Assembly (NCBI RefSeq): GCF_009755605.1
Contig: NZ_WPNZ01000003.1
Span: forward strand, 248,001 to 312,000
DNA from: Streptomyces typhae
Lineage (GTDB): Bacteria; Actinomycetota; Actinomycetes; Streptomycetales; Streptomycetaceae
Length of the DNA stretch: 64,000 bases
Direction of reading: 5' to 3'
Position numbers and translations under genes: made by a program. The notes under the pieces were generated by a model, which was given only the letters and a program-made list of their open reading frames with translations, was not told where the DNA came from and made no database searches. This document shows, one piece after another, positions 37,229-45,539 of the stretch; positions within the stretch are counted from its first letter, which is position 1, and each line of letters starts with the position of its first letter.

Positions 37229-38479
37229 TCACGTCGGGGTGATGTCCACCGTCCAGGTGCCCGACGGGGACTTCGACTCCACCTGCAGGGTGACGTTCGT
37301 GCCGGGGACCGTGAAGGTCTCCCCCGCTCTCACGGGGGCGTCCGCGAGCGGCGGATAGACCGAGTCGTCGCCGCACGCCTCCGAGCGGGGGTGCGCGTCG
37401 ACCACCTCGACGGGGCCGCGGCCCGACGCCGTCTCACTGCGGACGCGGTACACGAGGAGCCCCTCGGTGCACGTGGCGTGGTCGTTGCCGACGGCGCCCC
37501 GCGCCTCCACCGCCACCACGCTGCCCCGGCCCGTACGGACCACCGCCAGCCTCGCGGCACCCGGCCCGCTCCGGCTCGGCGGCGCCGACAGCGGGTCGAG
37601 GGTCAGCCGCCGCGGGCCGTCCGCCACGCACACCACCTGCCGCTGCCGCAGCCAGCCCAGCTTCCACTTGTGCCAGCCGAACAGATCCGGCGCGAGACCG
37701 AACTGGCTGCCCATGACGTCCCAGTCCCCCACGTGCGTGTCCCAGTCGCCCTTGCCGTCCGTCGGACGGTGATAGAGGTCCGGCAGGTCGAAGACGTGCC
37801 CCGTCTCGTGGGCGAGGACGTTGCGGTCCGGGGGGTGCCGCTCGAAGAGGGTGACGATGCGGCGGATGTCCGTACCGTCCGCGCGCATCGGGCGGTCGAA
37901 GTTCACAACCTTCGTGGCGTCCGAATCCACCCCCGGAGCATCCGGATCGGCCACGAAGTACACGATGTCGTACGCCGAGAAGTCCACCCGGGGATCCGCC
38001 GCCGCCACCGCGTCCCGGAGATAGGCGGCACGGTTCTGCGGATCCCAGTCCCGCTCTATGGCGTACGCGGAGGACTGCTCCGGCATCTCCACCCATTCGG
38101 GTTGCGGATGCGGACGCAGCCGGAACCGCCCGTACGAGGCCCGCTCGAAGAACTCGCTCGTGGCCGGGAAGTAGTCGGCCACCAGCTCGTCCGGCGCGGT
38201 CAGCGGCGGGGAGTCCGGGAAGGACAGGAAGACCATGACCGCGTCGAGCTCCCGGGAGGGGCGCGGATAGCCGGAGTGCCAGGTGTCCAGGCCCTCGGAG
38301 TGGTGCGCGGTCGTGCGCCGCAGCGCGCACGGGCCCGCCTCGCCGTGGGCGACTGCGGGTCCCGCGACCAGCGACGTGGCGGCGAACGCGGTCAGGCAGG
38401 TGAAGAGGATCCCCGCGGTGCGCAGGCGCCGCCGCTCCCCTGCACGGGTGAGCATCCACCAGGGGAGCTGACGCTCCAC
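37229..38479 (-). CDS. Secreted M6-family metalloprotease
   Basis: 416 aa. Zinc motif HETGH (His224) preceded by NVLA and followed by FDLPDLYHR, as in M6 (immune inhibitor A-like) proteases; VMGSQ supplies the Met-turn. The N-terminus has a signal peptide (LRTAGILFTCLTAFAATSLV ending AVAHG). GTG 38479 is chosen because GGAGG sits 5 bases upstream; upstream frame continues to 38590. The C-terminal 100 residues are beta-rich with four cysteines. It is divergent from cdgA and convergent with tRNA-Lys copy 1. Confidence 0.88.
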   Translation of the reverse strand: MERQLPWWMLTRAGERRRLRTAGILFTCLTAFAATSLVAGPAVAHGEAGPCALRRTTAHHSEGLDTWHSGYPRPSRELDAVMVFLSFPDSPPLTAPDELVADYFPATSEFFERASYGRFRLRPHPQPEWVEMPEQSSAYAIERDWDPQNRAAYLRDAVAAADPRVDFSAYDIVYFVADPDAPGVDSDATKVVNFDRPMRADGTDIRRIVTLFERHPPDRNVLAHETGHVFDLPDLYHRPTDGKGDWDTHVGDWDVMGSQFGLAPDLFGWHKWKLGWLRQRQVVCVADGPRRLTLDPLSAPPSRSGPGAARLAVVRTGRGSVVAVEARGAVGNDHATCTEGLLVYRVRSETASGRGPVEVVDAHPRSEACGDDSVYPPLADAPVRAGETFTVPGTNVTLQVESKSPSGTWTVDITPT

Positions 38480-38849
38480 GTCGACCTCCGGGTGCGGAAT
38501 GCGGGACACCTCACCCACCCTGTGGTGGTTTGTTGACGTTCGCCCACTTTGTCTGACCCGGTCGAGTGAGGATCGGCCAGGATGCGACACTCCGACCGCT
38601 CACCGACTGTCACAACCGGTCGTCCCACATAGAAGCCCGCGCAGGGGCGAGCAGAAACGATCTGTCGGGGGCTTCGGCGGGCCACGCCCGGGGAAGGACG
38701 GCTGGAACGGCCCGACGGCGTGCCTCTATGATCGGCACACTTTCCCGGCCCCGTCGGCCGCCCGCCAACCGGGCGACCTCCTCTCCAGACCCGCCAGGAC
38801 GCGGGGCCCGGCGACCTGCTCGACAACGATTGCACTGCGGGAGCAAGCG
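38480..38849. other. Divergent intergenic region upstream of cdgA
   Basis: 370 bp. TTGACG at 38533-38538 is a possible -35 element in AT-richer DNA (38520-38560). A TGAC..GTGA dyad-like stretch follows near 38554-38572. cdgA is a known BldD target in S. coelicolor, so a BldD site is expected here, but no clear consensus copy is visible to me. No small gene is supported. Confidence 0.45.
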
Positions 38850-40706
38850 GTGAACGGAACCCCTCAAGGGCCGACCGCCACAGCGGTCGCAGCACCCGGC
38901 CGCGCCTGGCCTGTCGTCACAGAGCGTCATCAGACGGGCCCGACCGGCCCCCTCGCCCAGTACAGCGCCGACTACCGCGCCGCCTTCGCCGCGGCCCCCC
39001 TCGCCCTCGCCGTCGTCGACCGCGAGGGCCTGGTCGTCGGCGCCAACGACGCGCTGGCCGAGCTGCTCGGCGCGGACCCCGCCGACCTCACCGGACGCAT
39101 CGGCGCCGACCTCGTCGACCTGGCGTCCGACGCCCGCACCTGGCACGCGTACCGCGAGGTGCTCCGCGGCAGACAGGCCAAACTCCGCTGCACCCGCCGG
39201 ATCAAACACCCCGACGGGCACTCGCTGTGGACCCAGATCACCGTCTCGCCGCTGCCCGGCGGCGAGCGGCGCGGCGCGGGCACGGCCCTCATCGCCGCCG
39301 CCGACATCAGCGCCCGCCGCGACCTTCAGGCCCGGCTGCGGCATCTGCAGATGCACGACCCGGTGACCCGGCTGCCCAACCGCGCACTGTTCTTCGAGCG
39401 CCTCACATCCGCCCTGGAAGCGGGCGCGTACGACGACACGAGCACCGGCCGGATCGGGCTGTGCTATCTGGACCTCGACGGCTTCAAGGCCGTCAACGAC
39501 ACGCTCGGGCACCGCGTCGGCGACCGGCTGCTCGCCGCCGTGGCCGACCGGCTCACCGCCCTCGCCGACGAGGCCGGGTACGGCAGCGCCTCGGTGCCGC
39601 TCGTGGCACGGCTCGGCGGGGACGAGTTCGCGCTGCTCGTGGAGGACTCCACCGGCACCGACCAGCTCACCGAACTCGCCGAGACGGCCCTGCGCACGCT
39701 CCAGGAGCCGTTCGACCTGTCCGGGCAGCGCCTGTCCGTGTCCGCCTCCATCGGCGTCGTCGAACGGCGCGCCGCCGGCACCACGACGACCGGCCTGATG
39801 CAGGCCGCCGACACCACGCTGTACTGGGCGAAGACCGACGGCAAGGCCCGCTGGACGCTGTTCGACCCCGAGCGCAACGCCCACCGCATGACCCGTCAGG
39901 CCCTGGCCAGTTCGCTGCGCCCCGCCGTCGAGCGCGACGAGTTCGTCCTGGACTACCAGCCGCTCGTGGGGCTGGAGGGCGGCGGGGTGAGCGGCGTCGA
40001 GGCGCTGGTGCGCTGGCAGCACCCGCAGTTCGGGCTGCTCACGCCGAATCGGTTCATCGGACTTGCTGAAGAAGACGGTTCGATCGTGCAGCTGGGCCGC
40101 TGGGTGCTGCGCACGGCCTGCCGGCAGGCCCGCCGCTGGCAGCTCGACCACCCCGACCGGGAGCCACTGTTCGTGAGCGTGAACGTCGCCGTGCGCCAGG
40201 TCTGGGACTCCGACCTGGTCGCCGACGTCGCCGACATCCTGGCCGAGACGGGCCTCGCCCCCGAACTGCTGCAACTGGAGCTGACCGAATCGGCGGTCAT
40301 GGGCTCGGCTGGCCGCCCGCTACAGGCGCTCCAGGCCCTCAGCGACATGGGGGTGCGGATCGCCATCGACGACTTCGGCACCGGCTACTCCAACCTGGCC
40401 TACCTCAGCCGCCTCCCCGTCTCCGTCCTGAAGCTCGACGGCTCCTTCGTACGGGGCTTCCAGTACGACGAGGGCGCGTACGACGAGGCCGCCGCCCACA
40501 TCAACCCCGCCGACGAGGTGATCGTCGAGGCCCTCGTCCAGCTCGCCCACCGCCTCGGGCTCACCGTCACCGCCGAGTGCGTGGAGACGTCCGGGCAGGC
40601 GGAGCGGCTGCGCAAGATCGGGTGCGACACCGGGCAGGGGTGGCTGTACTCGCGTCCGGTCGCGGCGGATCGTATCTCCGTACTGATCGAATCGTCCGAC
40701 GGGTAG
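38850..40706 (+). CDS. cdgA: PAS-GGDEF-EAL c-di-GMP enzyme CdgA
   Basis: 618 aa. PAS domain at about residues 45-165, GGDEF domain with intact active site RLGGDEFAL (256-260) and EAL domain with EALVRW (Glu384), LTESAV, DDFGTGYSNL and LKLDGSF. Both active sites look complete, so it may make and break c-di-GMP, the ligand of the developmental repressor BldD. No membrane segment. GTG 38850 has GGGAG 6 bases upstream. The symbol follows the S. coelicolor protein of this architecture and position. Two 25-bp direct repeats (TACCGTCCGGCGCGTGGACC) lie just after the stop at 40717-40756. Confidence 0.88.
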   Translation: MNGTPQGPTATAVAAPGRAWPVVTERHQTGPTGPLAQYSADYRAAFAAAPLALAVVDREGLVVGANDALAELLGADPADLTGRIGADLVDLASDARTWHAYREVLRGRQAKLRCTRRIKHPDGHSLWTQITVSPLPGGERRGAGTALIAAADISARRDLQARLRHLQMHDPVTRLPNRALFFERLTSALEAGAYDDTSTGRIGLCYLDLDGFKAVNDTLGHRVGDRLLAAVADRLTALADEAGYGSASVPLVARLGGDEFALLVEDSTGTDQLTELAETALRTLQEPFDLSGQRLSVSASIGVVERRAAGTTTTGLMQAADTTLYWAKTDGKARWTLFDPERNAHRMTRQALASSLRPAVERDEFVLDYQPLVGLEGGGVSGVEALVRWQHPQFGLLTPNRFIGLAEEDGSIVQLGRWVLRTACRQARRWQLDHPDREPLFVSVNVAVRQVWDSDLVADVADILAETGLAPELLQLELTESAVMGSAGRPLQALQALSDMGVRIAIDDFGTGYSNLAYLSRLPVSVLKLDGSFVRGFQYDEGAYDEAAAHINPADEVIVEALVQLAHRLGLTVTAECVETSGQAERLRKIGCDTGQGWLYSRPVAADRISVLIESSDG

Positions 40707-40772
40707 ACCGCTCTTACCGTCCGGCGCGTGGACCGCTCGTACCGTCCGGCGCGTGGACCGCGGGCCGGTCCT

Positions 40773-41690
40773 TCACGCTCGGGCGTGCGGCTCGTCGCGC
40801 GCCGCCACGCACGCCTGTACGAAGTCCCGTACCACCGGGGGGACCTGCGCCCCCCGGGTACAGGCCACGCCGACCACGCTGGGGCTGACGCCGCGTACGG
40901 GACGGTGGACCACGTCGGCGCGGGGGCAGGAGCGGGCAGCGGAGGGGAGGGTGAGGCCGACGCCGTGGCCCTCCGCCACGGCGCGCAGCCACGCTCGGGC
41001 GTCGTGGGCGACGGCGCCGATCTTCGCGGGGCGGCCGTCGCGTTCGTCGGCCGCCAGCCAGTAGTCCCGCCACAGCGCGGGCTCCGGCGGGCCCGCGACG
41101 AACGGCTCGTCGAGGAGATCGGCGAAGTCGACCTCCTCGCGGGCCGCGAGGCGGTGGGCCGCGGGCAGCGCCACCCAGCACTCCTCGGTCACGAGGACCC
41201 GCACGTCGAGGCGGTCCTGGCCCGGGAACGGCAGCCGCAGCAGCGCCGCGTCGGCCGTGCCGTCCGCGAGGCCCGCCCTCGGGTCGTCCGCGGCGGCCTG
41301 CGCGAGCCGCACCCGCCAGCCCGGCCTGCGCCGGGTGAACTCGGCGACGATCCGCCGCGCGAGTGCGCAGCCGCCGTCGACCGCACCGGCCACGAAGCCG
41401 ACGCGCAGGACGCGCTCGGCGCGGGCGGCCGCGCCGCGCGTCGCGCTCAGCGCCGCGCCCCACGCGTCGAGGACGGCGGGCGCGGCGGCGGCGAGCGCGG
41501 TGCCCGCGTCGGTCAGGGCGAGACCGGCGGGTGTGCGCGTGAACAGCTCCGTGCCGAGGCGGGTCTCCAGCTGCCGGAGCTGCCGGGTCAGCGCGGGCTG
41601 CGAAAGACAGAGACGCCGCGCGGCACGGGCGAGGTCGCCTTCCCGGGCGACGGCGGTGAAGTGACGCAGCAGCCGGGTGTCCATGTCCAT
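40773..41690 (-). CDS. LysR-family transcriptional regulator
   Basis: 305 aa. The N-terminal winged helix begins MDMDTRLLRHFTAVAREGDL and contains SQPALTRQLRQLE; the effector domain follows from about residue 90. The frame stays open to 42044 through a Pro/Ala minisatellite, but a family-length protein starts at ATG 41690. It lies downstream, on the same strand, of the flavin oxidoreductase gene and could regulate it. No ribosome site is obvious. Confidence 0.9.
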   Translation of the reverse strand: MDMDTRLLRHFTAVAREGDLARAARRLCLSQPALTRQLRQLETRLGTELFTRTPAGLALTDAGTALAAAAPAVLDAWGAALSATRGAAARAERVLRVGFVAGAVDGGCALARRIVAEFTRRRPGWRVRLAQAAADDPRAGLADGTADAALLRLPFPGQDRLDVRVLVTEECWVALPAAHRLAAREEVDFADLLDEPFVAGPPEPALWRDYWLAADERDGRPAKIGAVAHDARAWLRAVAEGHGVGLTLPSAARSCPRADVVHRPVRGVSPSVVGVACTRGAQVPPVVRDFVQACVAARDEPHARA

Positions 41691-41820
41691 GGGCGACAGG
41701 CTAGGGAAGCGGTGGTGGCGCGAGGGGCGCGGGGTGGTGACGGGGCGGAGCGCCAAGGGGCTTGTGAGCGGGGGGAGTTCGGGGTGGGCTCGGCCTGTTC
41801 CGGCCGGCGGAGCCAGGGCC

Positions 41821-42045
41821 GATGTCGGGGCCGAGGCCAGTGCCGGGGCCGGAGCCGGGGCCGGGGCCGGAGCCGGGGCCGGAGCTGGTGCCGGAGCCGG
41901 GGCCGGAGCTGGTGCCGGAGCTGGTGCCGGTATCGGGGCCGAGGCCAGTGCCGGGGCCGGAGCCGGGGCCGGTGTCGGGGCCGGTGGCGGCGCCGGTGCG
42001 GGTGCCGGTGCGGGTGCCGCCCCCACCCCCGTCGGGGGCGGCACC
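41821..42045 (-). repeat. 6/12-bp minisatellite (GGAGCCGGGGCC type)
   Basis: About 225 bp of tandem GGAGCCGGGGCC-type units with longer copies (GGGGCCGAGGCCAGTGCC) repeated at about 41838 and 41936. It reads as Ala-Pro repeats on the minus strand and Gly-Ala on the plus strand. It lies between the LysR start and the flavin oxidoreductase stop. Confidence 0.85.
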
Positions 42046-42063
42046 CTCGGTGGCCCGGTCGGG

Positions 42064-43311
42064 TCAGGAGAGGTGCGGCAACCCGTAGGCGTCGGCGACG
42101 AGTTCGTAGCTGCGCAGGCGGACCTCGCCGCTGTGGGCGTTGGCGGTGAGCATCAGTTCGTCGGCGCCGGTGCGCTTGGCCAGGTCGTCGAGGCCGGTGC
42201 GGACCTCGTCGGGGGTGCCGTGCACGACGTTGGAGTTCCAGCTCGTGATGAAGTCCCGCTCCATCTCGTTGAACTCGTACGCCTCGGCCTCTTCCGGCGT
42301 GGGCACGAGGCCGGGCCGGCCGGTGCGCAGCCGGACCATGTTCAGGGCGGCGGCGAGCACCTGGCGGCGGGCCTCCTTCTCGTCGTCCGTGGCGAGCGCC
42401 GAGACGCCGATGAGGGCGTACGGGGCGTCGAGGACGGCGGAGGGGCGAAACGACTCCCGGTACAGGTCGAGGGCCGGGATCGTGTTCTGCGCGGAGAAGT
42501 GGTGGGCGAAGGCGAAGGGCAGGCCGAGCATCCCGGCGAGCCGGGCGCTGAAGCCGGAGGAGCCGAGCAGCCAGACGGGCGGGCGGTGCGGGGACTGCAC
42601 GCCGCCCGGCGACGTCGCCTGGACGGGACCGGGTACCGCGTGGATGCGGGCGTAGGGGTGGCCGTCGGGGAAGTCGTCGTCGAGGAAGCGGGTCAGCTCC
42701 GCGAGTTCCTTCGGGAAGTCGTCGGCGCCCTCGCGCAGGTTGTCGGTGCGGCGCAGGGCGGCGGCGGTGGCGCCGTCCGTGCCCGGCGCGCGGCCGAGCC
42801 CGAGGTCGACGCGGCCCGGGGCGAGCGCCTCCAGGGTGCCGAACTGCTCGGCGACGACCAGCGGGGCGTGGTTGGGCAGCATCACGCCGCCGGAGCCGAG
42901 CCGGATGCGGGTCGTGTGGGCGGCGAGGTGGGCGAGGATCACGGCGGGCGAGGAGGAGGCCACGCCCGGCATGGAGTGGTGTTCGGCCACCCAGTGCCGG
43001 TGGAATCCGCGCGACTCGGCCAGCTTGGCGAGCTCGACGCTGGTGCGCAGCGCGTCAGTGGCGGTGCGTCCGGCGCCGACGGTCACGAGGTCGAGCACGG
43101 ACAGCGGCGTGGGCGCGGCGCCGAGGGGCTCGGCGCGGATGCCCTCGCGCTCGGCCGCGGTCCGCGCCGCCGCCCCGTCGGCACGCGCCCCCTCGGTCCG
43201 GTCCGCGCCGGTTCCACTCCGGCCGGTCCGGCCGGTCCGGTCCGCGCCGGTCCCGTCCCGGCCAGTCCCGACCTCGCTGGTCCCGTCCTCGTGGGGATGC
43301 TCCACTGCCAC
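42064..43311 (-). CDS. LLM-class flavin-dependent oxidoreductase
   Basis: 415 aa, luciferase-like monooxygenase of the bacterial LuxA/LuxB-like MsnO8 group. Seen: LSVLDLVTVGAG at the start of the barrel, HWVAEHHSMPGVASSSPAV, GSGGVMLPNHAPL and GLGRAPGTDG, all typical. It probably uses FMNH2 and O2; the substrate is unknown. GTG 43311 has AGGAGG 6 bases upstream. The first 65 residues (Asp/Gly/Thr/Arg-rich with repeats of GADRTG) are unusual and precede the normal domain. Confidence 0.88.
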   Translation of the reverse strand: MAVEHPHEDGTSEVGTGRDGTGADRTGRTGRSGTGADRTEGARADGAAARTAAEREGIRAEPLGAAPTPLSVLDLVTVGAGRTATDALRTSVELAKLAESRGFHRHWVAEHHSMPGVASSSPAVILAHLAAHTTRIRLGSGGVMLPNHAPLVVAEQFGTLEALAPGRVDLGLGRAPGTDGATAAALRRTDNLREGADDFPKELAELTRFLDDDFPDGHPYARIHAVPGPVQATSPGGVQSPHRPPVWLLGSSGFSARLAGMLGLPFAFAHHFSAQNTIPALDLYRESFRPSAVLDAPYALIGVSALATDDEKEARRQVLAAALNMVRLRTGRPGLVPTPEEAEAYEFNEMERDFITSWNSNVVHGTPDEVRTGLDDLAKRTGADELMLTANAHSGEVRLRSYELVADAYGLPHLS

Positions 43312-43474
43312 CGGGGTCCTCCTGCCGTTCCGACTGTTCCGTACGCTGCCGCGCACGCAAGCTGGAACAGGAGGGTGTCTCCGCTTATTCCCGGCAGGTG
43401 AGGAGGGGTGCGGGCGGCGCTGTCCGGCGAGGGCCCCGGCGAGGGGCGCGCCCACCCCCGCCGGGCGCGGGCGG

Positions 43475-44215
43475 CTACTCGGCCGGTGCCTGCACCACCG
43501 GCTCCCTGCGGAAGAGGGCGCCGAGCGCGGGGGCGTTCACCCGGCGGGACGCGAGGCGCAGGCCCTCCCAGACGGTGACCTGATTGGCGGTGAGGACCGG
43601 CTTGCCGAGGTCGGCCTCCAGGTCGTGGATGTAAGCGGCGGTGTGCAGCGCGGTGTCGGGCAGGAGCACGGCCTGAGCGTCCGGGTGGTCGCCCGCGCGG
43701 GCGAGGGCGACCACCTCGTCCCGGCCCCAGGTGCCGACCTCGGCCGCGGTGACGATCCCGCTCCCCCGGGCGGCCACGACCTCGACGCCCGCCGACTTGA
43801 GGAAGGACACGAAGTGCCCCGCGACGTCGTCGGGGTAGGTCGCCGCGACGGCGACCCGTGCCACGCCCAGCTCGCGCACCGCGTGGGCGAACGCGAACGA
43901 CGTCGAGGACGCGGGCAGCCCGGCCGTCCGCGCGAGCTGCCGGACCTGTTCGTTGGCGCCCTCCCAGCCGAACACGAAGCTCCCGCTGGTGCAGGCCCAC
44001 ACCACGGCCTCGGCGCCGGTGAGGCGCAGCTCCTCGACGCCGGCGGCGAGCCGCGCCGCCGAGCCCATCTCCAGGAGCGCGTCCACACGGTGTGCGTCCT
44101 CGCCGATGTCGGTGTGCACGACCTGCAACCGGATGTCGGAGCCGAGCAGCTGTTCCATGCGGGGGTAGTCGTCCTCGGCGGAGTGGCCCGGGTAGAGGAA
44201 TCCCAGTGCGGTCAA
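43475..44215 (-). CDS. Maleate isomerase/Asp-Glu racemase-like enzyme, one catalytic Cys missing
   Basis: 246 aa of the maleate cis-trans isomerase/arylmalonate decarboxylase family. The first catalytic cysteine is present in WACTSGSF (Cys75), but the second site reads LLPDTALHT with Asp187 where maleate isomerases have Cys. This suggests altered chemistry. TTG 44215 is chosen because AAGGAGG lies 6 bases upstream, and it overlaps the stop of its paralog (TTGA): the two are cotranslated. Ends ANQVTVWEGLRLA, a family signature. Confidence 0.85.
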   Translation of the reverse strand: MTALGFLYPGHSAEDDYPRMEQLLGSDIRLQVVHTDIGEDAHRVDALLEMGSAARLAAGVEELRLTGAEAVVWACTSGSFVFGWEGANEQVRQLARTAGLPASSTSFAFAHAVRELGVARVAVAATYPDDVAGHFVSFLKSAGVEVVAARGSGIVTAAEVGTWGRDEVVALARAGDHPDAQAVLLPDTALHTAAYIHDLEADLGKPVLTANQVTVWEGLRLASRRVNAPALGALFRREPVVQAPAE

Positions 44216-45216
44216 GTCCAGCCTCCTTCTGTGGTCGGTCCGGCGGGCCCCGGTGGTTCCGCGGGTCCCACCGGCCCTCCGGGCGGGTCGGCGAGGCCGT
44301 CCCCCGCGGGCGCCGACGCGGCGACGGGCGGCACCGTCGGCGTCGCGGGCGCCGACGGCGGCGGCACCGGCGGGCCCTCGTACGCGGGGGCGGGCAGTGC
44401 GCCGAGGGTGCCGAACTCCGCCGCGCCCGGCCGGAGGGTGCCGAACTCGTCGGTGCCCGGCCGCGCGCCCGCGTCGATCAGTGCTTGGTAGGGCCCCACC
44501 GCACGCGTACCCAGCTTCCGCAGCGCCGACCACATCGTCACCTGGTTCGCGGAGATCACCGGCATCCGCAGCTCCGCCTCCAGCTGCGGGATGACGTCGT
44601 ACGTGGGCAGGTTCGTGCAGCTGATGAACAGGGCGTCGACGGGGCCGCGCACCGCGCGCCGTGCCATGTCGGCGACGTCCCGGTACGGGACCTTCCAGAT
44701 GTGCCGGGTCAGGCCCAGATACGCGCGCCCCACGACGGCGACGCCCGCCTCGGCCAGGTACTCCTCCAGGGCCTGGGTCACCGACCAGGTGTAGGGCGTG
44801 ACGAGGGCGATGCGCCGCGCGTCCAGCTCCTCCAGGGCTTCGAGCAGTGCGCCGGACGTCGTCACCGAGGCGACCGCGCCCTCGCGCGACATGGCCTCGC
44901 ACATGGCGCGTTCACCGGCACGGCCGCCGACGAAGCTGCCCGACGTGCAGGCGTAGGCGAGGACTTCGGGTTCGGCGGCCGTCAGCGCCCGTACCGCCTC
45001 GGCCAGGGTCTCGTGCTCGCTGACCAGGCGCGCCAGGTCGAGGCTGACCTCGACGGGTACGTACGGAGTGCGCGTCAGATGCAGGGAGATCTCGTCGGGG
45101 ACCCAGCGCCACAACTCGCGGTCCAGGGCGAAGTCGAAGGGTGCGACGACACCGACACCGCGCTGGGGGTGCGGCCCGCCGAGGGTGGGGAGGGAGGAGA
45201 AGGAAGTGACGTCCAT
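44212..45216 (-). CDS. Maleate isomerase/Asp-Glu racemase-like enzyme with both Cys
   Basis: 334 aa, paralog of the downstream gene. Both catalytic cysteines are present: YACTSGSF (Cys90) and FISCTNLPTYD (Cys200), followed by SANQVTMWSALRKLG. The family converts maleate to fumarate or racemises/decarboxylates related acids. After about residue 245 a 90-residue Pro/Ala/Gly-rich tail runs to the overlapping stop, beyond the usual family length. ATG 45216 is taken; TTG 45228 is possible. Divergent from the dehydrogenase gene. Confidence 0.87.
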   Translation of the reverse strand: MDVTSFSSLPTLGGPHPQRGVGVVAPFDFALDRELWRWVPDEISLHLTRTPYVPVEVSLDLARLVSEHETLAEAVRALTAAEPEVLAYACTSGSFVGGRAGERAMCEAMSREGAVASVTTSGALLEALEELDARRIALVTPYTWSVTQALEEYLAEAGVAVVGRAYLGLTRHIWKVPYRDVADMARRAVRGPVDALFISCTNLPTYDVIPQLEAELRMPVISANQVTMWSALRKLGTRAVGPYQALIDAGARPGTDEFGTLRPGAAEFGTLGALPAPAYEGPPVPPPSAPATPTVPPVAASAPAGDGLADPPGGPVGPAEPPGPAGPTTEGGWT

Positions 45217-45323
45217 GACTGGCCCCAAGTTCGTGCGTGCGGTGCGGTGACAGGGCCGGCCGAGGGCCGGAAGTGATGCGGTCGGCGCGACGCGCCGGGA
45301 CGTCGGGACGGGGGTGCGTGTGC

Positions 45324-45370
45324 GGCGAGCACACCGTGCGCGCGAGGGGGCAGCACGCCGTGTGCTCGCC
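45324..45370. promoter_or_regulatory. Spaced inverted repeat in the divergent promoter region
   Basis: GGCGAGCACAC at 45324-45334 and its exact complement at 45360-45370, separated by 25 bp, inside the 323-bp region (45217-45539) between divergent catabolic genes. TTGACG at 45398 may be a -35 element for the rightward genes. Could be an operator for the cluster's IclR or LysR protein, or a hairpin in the leader. The rest of the region has no gene. Confidence 0.5.
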
Positions 45371-45539
45371 CCTGTGGTGCTGGGAGGGACTGCCTCTGTT
45401 GACGAAGGTAGGTTGGGGTGCCAGCGTGGTCAATCCGCACATCTCAGACGGCTGAGAACGTCGGCCGCCGGAGGTCGCGGCAGTCGTCCCGACGCTCTCC
45501 CAGGGAAGCGGGCTCTCGTTGCGTAACGGTTTCTCTGCC

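Noticed and set aside
41691..42044. N-terminal extension of the LysR regulator through the Ala-Pro minisatellite
   Set aside because: LysR proteins begin near MDxDTRLLRHF; the extension is pure repeat with no ribosome site.
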